Source: Brachypterus glaber (lineage: Eukaryota > Arthropoda > Insecta > Coleoptera > Kateretidae). Taken from it: 64,000 nucleotides of DNA. Numbering within the stretch: the first letter of the stretch is position 1; each line of letters begins with the position of its first letter. The notes below the pieces were generated by a model. That model worked only from the letters and a program-made list of their open reading frames with translations. It was not told the origin of the DNA and searched no databases. The position numbers were made by a program, and so were the translations under genes. This document shows, one piece after another, positions 55,917-64,000 of the stretch. The stretch covers positions 4,558,353 to 4,622,352 of the forward strand of contig OY294051.1 in the NCBI GenBank assembly GCA_958510825.1, read 5' to 3'.

Positions 55917-56610
55917 CTTATTTAAAACCCACTAGGATCAAGCTTGCGTGGTGAAATCAAAGCCTATCTTGATTTATGGGTGGATATCATATCTCTCGAA
56001 ACTACCACCAGGAGACCAAATTACTTAGCCTACTCGATGTGTCTTCAATTCTACTTAGTCCAGAAAAAGTATGATTTTATTTTAATTTTGGTTCATGAAT
56101 TTAGATTATAGACCAAACTTTATAAAGTTATTAAGTACTAGTAAAGATTTTATAGATTAGATATGACATGGAAGTAACGGAGCAAAAATACTAAACCTAT
56201 ACCTCCTTAACATCCGTGACATATGTATTGTATAACATCTTAACCTAAAAAAAAGTTTTAAATTATAAAACATTTTGACAAGCTGCCATGTTATATTAAC
56301 TAAAGTACTTTAATATTAATAGGTGTTTTTAAAATTAAATATTTTTTTCTTCAGGCGTACTAAAATGTTCATATTTTATAACTGAACACACTAGTTAGAA
56401 GTGATCTATTTTTTTAAAGTAAAAAAATGAGTTCATTGTTGTACGCTATAAAAAAAGTTAGTTAGCAAAACCACCACTGGTGGCAGCACTCTGACTTTGA
56501 TGACAGCCATACTTCAAACTTGTTTGTTTATTATGTAAACAGGTGGTTGACTCGAGATTCTGTGCAAAAACCTTGTAAGAAATTAATAAAAAATTATTGA
56601 AGAAGAATAT
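55917..56610. other. Non-coding stretch
   Basis: No gene. TTTTCTTCAGGCGTACTAAA with ATATTTTATAACTGAACACA (about 56345-56390) recurs diverged near 59850-59896. Confidence 0.4.
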
Positions 56611-56721
56611 ATGGTTTATACACCTACAAATCTCTCCGAAATTGCAAATGCTACATTAGACAAGTTACCATCGAAATCGCGAAAAGTGTACGATTTAACC
56701 CACGAAAAAAATTTAAAATGA
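56611..56721 (+). pseudogene. Possible tyrosine-recombinase N-terminal scrap
   Basis: A 36-codon frame, MVYTPTNLSEIANATLDKLP then SKSRKVYDLTHEK, has the LP-KS-x-x-Y pattern of the N-terminal core-binding region in insect Crypton-like recombinases. It stops shortly after. It is not closely similar to the intact enzyme at 1054-2328. Too short to be sure. Confidence 0.3.
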
Positions 56722-56848
56722 GCTAAGGAATGTTTAAGTTTATTTCATAAGGGTTTTATTGGCCTATTTTAATAAAACAACGTACTTTATTACTGAATAA
56801 ATTAAATTCAAAAATTAATATTAAAAAAATATATATAGGATTCTTGAA

Positions 56849-57000
56849 GAAAAAATAGTATGTTTCACTCAGAGGAAAAGTGCTTTTTTTACTCGTCTTT
56901 AGTTTCCGAACTCCGCTTCGCGTCGTCCGTAAATTCTACAGACTAGTAAAGACAAACTTCACTTTTCCTCTTAGTAAAAAAATATACTATTTTCTTTCAT
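56849..57000. repeat. GC-centred palindrome
   Basis: GAGGAAAAGTG on the left pairs with CACTTTTCCTC on the right; outer AAAATAGTATGTTT pairs with AATATACTATTTT. The centre is CTCCGCTTCGCGTCGTCC. Confidence 0.75.
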
Positions 57001-57138
57001 GAGATTTTATAAAATAGTTATTTTTTAAAGTAGACATTATTAGGGTCACTCCTTCCAGCGGCGGTTTTTTGACAAAAGTGGTTGACGGTAGCAGTAAAGC
57101 AAAGCTGCTCCTGGGTGGAGTAACACTAGATATTATAT

Positions 57139-57250
57139 ATGTGGCTTGGTTCTAAAAGGGCCAATGTCAATTTGTCAATAGCAGCGTTTTCAAAATATTA
57201 CATCAGAGTTGACGTGAAAACGTTGCTATTGAAAATAGAGCAAAATGTTT
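57139..57250. mobile_element. Truncated MITE (TGTGGCTTGG family)
   Basis: TGTGGCTTGGTTCTAAAAGG and GTCAATAGCAGCGTTTTCAA match the complete copy at 62902-62996; the right end is rearranged. Confidence 0.75.
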
Positions 57251-59302
57251 ATGGAGTGAAGAAGTCAGTATATGACTTTTTATATGTAGAGCAGATGCTG
57301 GATATGTTATACTTCTATAAAGGTTTTAGTGTTTTCTGGACTATAACTTGGCCTTCTTGATGGTTCTTCTGATCTACAGTATATTAGGCCCTACAGATAA
57401 CAGATTCGCATGTGGAATATTCCGAAATATATCATGGAATTTATCAAATAATGGAATTTATCTATTGTATTATAGTAATTAATAGTCTAGTCACGAATGG
57501 GACATGTTTCTATAATTTGATAAAGTCATATTATTAATAATACAGGGTGGGTTGGAATAAAGAGCCTTCATTTAACGTTTTCTGTTGAGGAAAAGAGTGG
57601 AGACAAGAAATTCTGGTAAAAATTGTTATTTGTTAGTTGGTTTGTGATTGGTAACTATGGTTTGGCATTAGATGTCACAAATTACATGTGCGTACATTTT
57701 CAAAGAAAATATTTATTAAATGTTTTATATAAGTCCATTTGGTAATAACAGAATGAAGAAAGAATATCAATAAAATACCTTTGTTATATTAGGTCCCAAA
57801 ATGACAATAAACAATACAATACAATACAACTGAAGAACAAAAAAAGTTTAAAATATACGAGATATGTCAAAGAAGTCTATTTTTGTATAGGACTGTAAAA
57901 ATATATCATGATAAATACTGTTTACTCAATATGGAATGAGAAAAATTCAAGATTGTCTATAGTTTACACGCAAAATTTTACCTCTTCTCTTACTTGCCTC
58001 AGCTCAAAGGTGCCAGTTAGTATTACGACTACATTAACCTTAAAAAATTATTTTGAAACATTTATAAGTAGAAGAGAAACTTGGCGTATCCGGAAAAGAC
58101 TAAAAATAAGTTTGCGGGTTTGCCATTTCCCTAGATTTTAATTAATGTCTCCATTCTTATTCTGGACAGAAAACAACACATTAGGGCACTCTAGCTTAGT
58201 AATAAAAAGCTTGAGTTCCTTACAAATATAGGTGCAAAAATTTTGCATATAATTAATATACTACAAAAAATTAATAATAACATTTACTATCTGGGTTTAT
58301 TTCTTAGAACTTTTTCATGGGTTTTGATATAAAATTATCTTTTACAATTTTGTAACGTATTTCTAAATCCCCTTGTAAAATTACAAACTCTTGATAGCTT
58401 TTAAATTTAACATTGTCAAATCCTTACTACAAATCCAAAATTTACAAGTTTTATATTACCCATTTCCTCATGTATAATAGTTGCTATGCTGGATTGTATC
58501 AAACGCTGTTTTGAAATCAATACAACTAGCTATTTTTTAAGGTAATCTTTCTGTTCCACTTTTGTGCACTTGGAAATTTCAAGGCTCTGACTTTTCTCCA
58601 CCTTTTAGATCTCTTTGAGACCAAATCTGCAAAAATACATGTATCTGCCTATCTATCTGTCTGTTTGCTTATTTGTCTATCTTTCTGTTATCTACCTGTC
58701 TTATTTCTGTTTCAATTTCTAAACCAGATACCACCAATTTATAATGCAACAAATTCTATATATTTAAAAATTATAACGTTTAAAAAATTCAAAATTTAAA
58801 GTATATTTTTAAAAATGCATACAATATATGACATGCATTTTATGGGATCATGGCTCGTAAATTATATAATAAATAATATAAATAACATTTCGGTAAATTT
58901 TAGTCCAATTCCCATATTTATTATTTTAAAAGCGCTTTAAAGCCGTATAAATATCTAGTTAAAAACAGTGTAGGACAGTGGCTATGTATTTTAGCGCATT
59001 TTATGTATTTTTTGATATATCTTTATATAAAATTTTTTCTCAAAATAGATTATTATATAATTAAGTACATGAAAAAATTACTTAGAAGTAAATTTATGTG
59101 ACAGTTCCTTATATTATTTTTTCAAAAATTTAAATAACAATTTTATCAACATTGAAAGAAATTTTAATTTAAAATATAAAAATATGTATATTAAATAACT
59201 TTGATTAAAAAATTTTATATAAACCTGTGTCTAAAAATGCATAGTTTGCAAAATATATGAAGATTTATTTAAAAATAAAAGTAAAAGAAGAGAGAAGAGG
59301 AA
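57251..59302. other. Non-coding stretch
   Basis: AT-rich, no convincing gene. A Tc1/mariner-like end (ACAGGGTGGGTTGGAATAAA) lies at about 57542 without a partner. A degenerate GTCT-type run occurs near 58645-58690. The 77-codon frame at 57908-58141 has no recognisable features. Confidence 0.4.
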
Positions 59303-59473
59303 ATGTCCATATAAACGTAGGTTCTATCTTTCTTTGTTCAGAAGTTATAGTGCTTTTAAAATTATGTTTTGCTAAATCATGGCTATTACGTTTTTTTAAC
59401 TGAAAAATTTTAAAAGCTCTATAACTTCTGAACTAAGAAATATAGAACCTACGTTTATATGAGCATTTGTCCA
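59303..59473. repeat. Inverted repeat of the GGTGATT family
   Basis: CCATATAAACGTAGGTTCTA pairs with TAGAACCTACGTTTATATG and TTCAGAAGTTATAG with CTATAACTTCTGAA. ATCACCCTGTATT near 59523 looks like the outer end of the element. Confidence 0.75.
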
Positions 59474-60108
59474 TAAAATTATATATACTTTTCACTGCCA
59501 AAGTTTGTAACTAGGCTAATAAATCACCCTGTATTAGAGAATGATTTGTTTTCAGTGAAAAGTTTACATAGCCTAATATATACCCAAAAATGCTTAGTTA
59601 TGGGCATTTGCCGGTTTAAATGCACAGCCAGTCCGACGCTGGTTAAAAAGTATGTATATGCTTTTGTTTTATAAAATTTTAAGGTTGTTGTTTTTGTTTT
59701 ATAAAAGCTTGCGGTAGTTTTATTCCCAGTAGTCCTATAAATAAACGTTTGTTTTAACTGTAGGTAAAACTGCTTATATTTATTTCAGTTTGATACAAAA
59801 AGTATTTTATTAAATGAGGGATAATTTAAATCTATTAAGCTAAAAAACCTTTTTCTTCAAGCGTACTGAAAATATTCATATTTTATAACTGAACACAAAC
59901 ATAGAGATTTGATCTAAACAAAATCGAAATCAGGAACAAAATCGAAATCAGGAACAAAATCACTATTAGAATTGTGCAAAAGAAATTACAGTTTGTTACT
60001 GTTGTTTAGCATGTAGTCTGCGGAAGAACTTTTATCACTATTTAACATCTAGTGCTCATTAGGATTTCGTTCTTAGAAGTTTTGAAGTTTACAGACCCTT
60101 TGCTAACA
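59474..60108. other. Non-coding stretch
   Basis: AT-rich; a short tandem CAAAATCGAAATCAGGAA occurs twice near 59918-59957. No gene. Confidence 0.4.
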
Positions 60109-60150
60109 TAATTATTAATGAGTTAGGTATTTCGTGGCATGTTGGACATT

Positions 60151-60236
60151 GAACATTAGAGGGAAAACCGTGTACAGCACTGTTTCAACCTTATTTGGTA
60201 TCATCAGCACAGTATATTCCCAATGGCCTAATGTTC
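60151..60236 (-). ncRNA. Type I hammerhead ribozyme, unit 1
   Basis: On the minus strand: helix I 5' strand GAACAUUAG...GGGAA...ACUGUG; core CUGAUGA (60201-60207); stem II ACC/GGU with a U-U at its base; core GAA-A (60183-60186); stem III ACAG/CUGU with a UG loop (60174-60183); A17 (60173); then helix I 3' strand CACGGU...UUCCC...CUAAUGUUC. Helix I has 6, 5 and 9 bp blocks separated by internal loops, one of the form UAU/U near the core where natural ribozymes make tertiary contacts. Predicted cleavage lies between 60173 and 60172. The mismatch at the base of stem II, where G-C is usual, may slow it. Confidence 0.7.
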
Positions 60237-60467
60237 GTTTTAGTTGAAAAGAAAAGATAAATCACATAAGGTACAAGTGCCAAAAAGATTCAAATTTTCG
60301 TTCATAATATTTCGCTCATATTTTGAGCTTCAAATGTGATTGCGATGGAGAATCCAGCACAAGCACCTTAAATAATTTTTCTGCCGGTATATATGTATTA
60401 CATAAAATTAAGCTATCGCGTCCATAAATATATATTGAGTTAGGTATTTCGTGGTATGTTGGACATT

Positions 60468-60553
60468 GAACATTAGAGGGAAAACCGTGTACAGCACTGT
60501 TTCAACCTTATTTGGTATCATCAGCACAGTATATTCCCAATGGCCTAATGTTC
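60468..60553 (-). ncRNA. Type I hammerhead ribozyme, unit 2
   Basis: Identical to the first over all core and helix bases, displaced by 317 bp; CUGAUGA is at 60518-60524. Two ribozymes in tandem would release a unit-length RNA from a longer transcript. Confidence 0.7.
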
Positions 60554-60757
60554 GTTTTAGTTGAAAAGAAAAAAAAGATAAATCACATAAGGTACAAGTG
60601 CCAAAAAGATTCAAATTTTCGTTCATAATATTTCGCTCATATTTTGAGCTTCAAATGTGATTGCGATGGAGAATCCAGCACAAGCACCTTAAATAATTTT
60701 TCTGCCGGTATATATGTATTACATAAAATTAAGCTATCGCGTCCATTAATTATTAAT

Positions 60758-61195
60758 AGTCATCTAATCTTGCTATTTTTTAAACCTATTTCCATTTGGG
60801 GGGACGTGTGTACTGTGCGGCGCTTACAAATCATATCTTTTAACAAACATAACAATGTTAAACACGCTGTATAACTATTTGATGTATTTGATCAAAAACC
60901 TGCTGATTCAATATTGTCACAAGTCTAATAAAACAGTAGATCTCCAGATAATCCAGAAGACGTGTCCTGGTGTGACATCCGTTTTCCAGGACTAACAAGT
61001 GTGTGCTTTCCCCTTTGGGGGCCCTCAGAGACCTTCTTGACAACCTTTTGACCAATTACCGTGTTTCGCAAGGGTCGACAATTCTAACAGAGTTGTAGAG
61101 TGAGACTTGAATAAAAGTTTAACAATTCAGTAATCGAATACGAATGGCATTGTTATATTTTTCTATGTGGCGACTATTTTAGGCTCATATGCCAG
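60758..61195. other. Non-coding stretch
   Basis: Nothing recognised; the short frames here have no family features. Confidence 0.4.
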
Positions 61196-61613
61196 TACTC
61201 GGCGAATTTCCAGTACTAGTATAGGCGCCGCGTCGAATCTATGGAGTCGCTAAAGCGTTGAGGCGAGGTTTTAAATATTTATCTTTTTATTTCTTTTTAT
61301 CTTGTTTTTTTAATGATTTCATTTAAACGAGTAAGGTGTGAAAAAAGTTATCGACAAATAAAAATTAAACACTTTCGTATTCTTAAAAGATAAAAATCGA
61401 ATGTCGTTTTTTTCTTTAAAAACACCCATATATATACATATGTATAGTTAATATGTATCGTCAATATTGCTGTGTGTAAAAAATTAGTCGTTAAATGTTT
61501 CGATTTAGTGACTGACCTTTATAAAGATTTTCCTCATAATTTGGCAAAATTATTTCGTAAGCCTATGTTTCTGTGTTTATTTTCAACGTTGATGAATCAT
61601 AACTGAGTTTACG
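61196..61613. repeat. Interspersed repeat E, copy 2
   Basis: Inverted match to 14951-15235, longer by internal insertions: GGCGAATTTCCAGTAC, GGCGCCGCGTCGAATC, TTATTTTCAACGTTGATGA. Confidence 0.8.
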
Positions 61614-61639
61614 CCGAATACTGCTCATATGCATGTTAA

Positions 61640-62260
61640 AAGTTTACGGGAGTTTTTGAGATTGCTGATCACGAATCCGAAGTGAGATTTGCAAAATTGA
61701 AGAGGGCGGATCCCAATTTTTAAAAATCAACCGATTTAGGCCAGATTTTGTTAACGGGGGTTTTTGAGCCAATGTGGTCTTGAATTTTGTAAATCTGACT
61801 TCGTATTCGTGATCAGCGACCTCAAAAACTCCCGTAAACGAAATTTGGCCTAAATCAATTGATTTTCGAAAATTTGGACCGCCATATTGAATCCGTCATC
61901 TTGAATTTTGCAAATCTGACTTCGGATTTGTAATCAGCGACCTCTAAAACCCCCACAAACCAAATCTGGCATTAATCGGATGAGATCGAGGTTTTAGCCG
62001 CCATCTTGGATCCGCCATGTTGCTTTTCTCCAACCTACCTTACAAACCTTTTAGGGACGTAAATACCAACAATTTGAGCCCAAACCAATCGAATCAAAAG
62101 CCAATTTTTTTTCTTACAAGCTTTCTGATTCGAACTCTCGATTTTTCTCTGGTTCCCAGCCGCCATTTTAAGCCGCCATTTTGAAATTTTCCAAAACGCC
62201 ACACCAGCCCATATAGAGGGATCAATAAAGAACATTTTGAGCCCAAGGTCAGTAAAATCC
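61640..62260. repeat. Dispersed repeat with CCGCCAT and TCAGCGACCTC phrases
   Basis: Three spaced copies of a phrase like AATCTGACTTCGTATTCGTG with ATCAGCGACCTC, one inverted at 61650-61680, alternate with CGCCATCTTG phrases. This is a non-coding repeat type; the frame at 62035-62268 lies inside it. Confidence 0.6.
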
Positions 62261-62901
62261 ATGAACATGAATTTTGGGCGGATCTGTGTTTGACACAGAA
62301 CGTCCCATATATATTTATAAAATTGGCGAAGGTGCCATCATTGAAAACTGCCCGCTTAACCTGAGCTTTCCTGTTAAAAAAAATGGCTTAAAAGCTAGTA
62401 AAACTATCACCAATTTTAATAAGTTTCTGTCTAATGATTTACAATGTTCATCTGTTCAAAATTAATGCAATTTAATTGATATTAGGTACGTGTACTTTTG
62501 GTTTAGTATTCTAGATTTGAAAACAGCAACGTCTGGTTTCGATCATATCAAAGTTACATTAACATTTATATATCCTGCAGGTATACAGGGTGGCCCAGAG
62601 TTATTATCGTTTAATAATTTTTTTTAATCGGACTTTTCATTTAAAAGTTTTAAGCTTTCCAGACAGACAGACCGATATTTTTCAACAGTCACTTATTTAA
62701 TATTTTCTCGACGTTTCATCGCATTTTAAGACCGAATATGCATTTTTTTGATTTTCTGGTCTGTTCATAAAGCGATAACGCGCTAAAAAAAGATACGCCC
62801 TTTGGCTTTGGACAAACTCATATTTGTGATGTTATGATTATAAATAATAACTTTATTATAATATCTAAAATATACATATATTGAAGTTCGACTACATAAA
62901 A
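62261..62901. other. Non-coding stretch
   Basis: Includes a phrase shared with 19260-19300 (CATTGAAAACTGCCC), a Tc1/mariner-like end TATACAGGGTGGCCCAGAGT at 62581 and a short GACA run near 62662. No gene. Confidence 0.4.
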
Positions 62902-62996
62902 TCTGTGGCTTGGTTCTCAAAAGGCGGATGTCACTTTGTCAATAGCAGCGTTTTCAAAATATTATATCAAAGTTGACTTGAGAACCAAGCCACAGA
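62902..62996. mobile_element. 95-bp MITE
   Basis: Perfect 19-bp inverted ends TCTGTGGCTTGGTTCTCAA and TTGAGAACCAAGCCACAGA. Complete copy of the family truncated at 57139. Confidence 0.9.
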
Positions 62997-63575
62997 AATG
63001 TACATATTATAATAAATTAGAGGAAAGGTAATTAAAGGATCGGCCCGAACTCTTTTTTTTATTTGCATAAATTTCTTTTTATGGTGTGTTTAAAAAAATC
63101 GGGGGTCGGAAACAAAAAATAAAAACATTGCAGAAAACCGCCATTTAAAAGATTTGATTCTTAATCCAAAAATTTATTTTTAGTTTTATTTTTCGTCAAT
63201 TTAAAAAAGGGATGTTTTAACCTGTAAAAAAATGTTTTGTGCCACCTTGTTCCTGAATTACATAGACCAGGTATAAATCAAATCACACGTCAATTAACAG
63301 TTTCTTGTTTTCTTTTCAGCTATTCTGCAGGTAATTTCTGATTGGGAACATAAAACTTATAGTTGTAACGAGCTGAGGAAATATTTATTATTTATTCAAC
63401 TAATAAAACTATATAAAAAACAAGTTTTTAAACCTAAAACCCTTCTATTGATTACGTATTATGTATAACTAAAAAGTAGAAAACAAGATATACCAATTTA
63501 CAAAAACGAATTTTTTAAAAGAAAGGTTTTGGAATGTGTGATTTCTTTATTTTTGCCAACATTTCCAAAACTCTT
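62997..63575. other. Non-coding stretch
   Basis: AT-rich. A splice-like TTTCTTTTCAG, 11 bases, then GTAATT at about 63309-63336 resembles the arrangement at 27662 but is too short to call. Confidence 0.35.
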
Positions 63576-63950
63576 TTTATATTTAATTATTTTGTTAGGG
63601 TAGAAAATCATGTGTACCAAATTTCAGCTCTCTAAGTTTATTCTAAGTAGGTATAACAGAGAGGGCCCTTCAGCCGCATGGGGGGTGATGGGGGGGGGGG
63701 TTGACGGTTGTTTTTTTTATAGTAAAATTTTATTATTATGGGATGAGTACGTAACACAATTTTAATTTTAAATTAACTCACGTGAATAAAAAAAAGGTTT
63801 TTGATATTTTAGGGGTGGGGGGGTTGGGGGTAAATTTTATATTTAATTATTTTGTTAGGGTAGATAAACATGTATACCAAATTTCAGCTCTCTAAGTCTA
63901 TTCTAAGTGGGTGAAAAAGCCTTTGGCAAATTTGAGGACAAATATACCTA
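63576..63950. repeat. 260-bp spaced direct repeat with G-runs
   Basis: TTTAATTATTTTGTTAGGGT and CCAAATTTCAGCTCTCTAAG occur at about 63581 and again at 63842. G-tracts of up to 12 (63691-63702) lie between them. Part of a dispersed repeat continuing beyond the window. Confidence 0.7.
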
Positions 63951-64000
63951 TATACATATATATGGAAGTGAAGTGAATAGAAGGGTTTTAAAAATACATT

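Larger units (their letters stand above)
60109..60757 (-). mobile_element. Candidate retrozyme: tandem hammerhead units with 11-bp target duplication
   Basis: Two almost identical units repeat at 317 bp (TGAGTTAGGTATTTCGTGG at 60119 and 60436). TAATTATTAAT flanks the insert exactly at 60109-60119 and 60747-60757. The insert (60120-60746) holds just under two units, starting and ending at a point unrelated to the ribozyme cleavage site, as expected if a circular or multimeric RNA was copied. Each unit carries a type I hammerhead on the minus strand (60151-60236 and 60468-60553). Animal retrozymes are short tandem non-coding units of this sort, thought to be mobilised by Penelope-like enzymes after self-cleavage and circularisation of their RNA. 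Differences are few (GCATG against GTATG, and an A-run length change), so the pair is young. Short frames across it are not genes. Confidence 0.75.

Noticed and set aside
63309..63336. 11-base microexon between TTTTCAG and GTAATT
   Set aside because: Too short and without supporting branch site or neighbours; left as a remark only.

Overview
The window looks like AT-rich nuclear DNA from an arthropod, most likely an insect. The reasons are the dense small inverted-repeat transposons with TA targets, Tc1/mariner, Crypton, LINE and Penelope-like remnants, a tRNA-derived SINE, and splice-like signals with long pyrimidine tracts. The species cannot be named from the sequence. No complete host gene is visible. 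The only long intact reading frame is a Crypton tyrosine recombinase (1054-2328, minus). Two copies of a truncated Tc1/mariner transposase frame (33936-34490 and 38648-39202, minus) are also open. Most other short open frames fall inside repeats and are not supported as genes. A recursive-splice-like site (13008/13009) and a possible 25-base microexon (27662-27686), both on the plus strand, raise the possibility that part of the window lies in a long intron.

Layout. 0-5 kb: Crypton, then a 5'-truncated LINE with target duplication. 6-12 kb: a local duplication broken up by foldback and MITE insertions. 13-16 kb: a MITE carrying a SINE, then a second LINE insertion with a 13-bp target duplication. 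16-32 kb: interspersed repeats, a purine-only tract, a Foldback-like element with tandemly repeated arms, and a 1.45-kb palindrome. 33-40 kb: a Penelope-like endonuclease scrap beside two copies, each exactly 1981 bp, of a nested Tc1/mariner composite. 41-50 kb: more palindromic elements and LINE fragments. 50.9-54.7 kb: a tandem satellite of 171-bp units with 479-bp and 342-bp higher-order periods, apparently grown from the inside of a small transposon. 55 kb: a palindrome carrying a minimal hammerhead-like motif. 60.1-60.8 kb: the most notable locus.

That locus (60109-60757) is a tandem pair of 317-bp units flanked by 11-bp direct repeats. Each unit carries a recognisable type I hammerhead ribozyme on the minus strand, with CUGAUGA and GAAA cores, short stem III and a long helix I with an internal loop. 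This is the architecture of animal retrozymes: small non-coding retroelements thought to spread through self-cleaved circular RNAs, probably using Penelope-like enzymes. A Penelope-like GIY-YIG remnant at 33 kb and the second hammerhead-like motif at 55 kb fit that setting.

One high-copy family dominates the window: eight copies sharing an end that begins GTTATTTATGG and a subterminal hairpin. A recurring class of short palindromes with GC-rich centres is scattered across the window.
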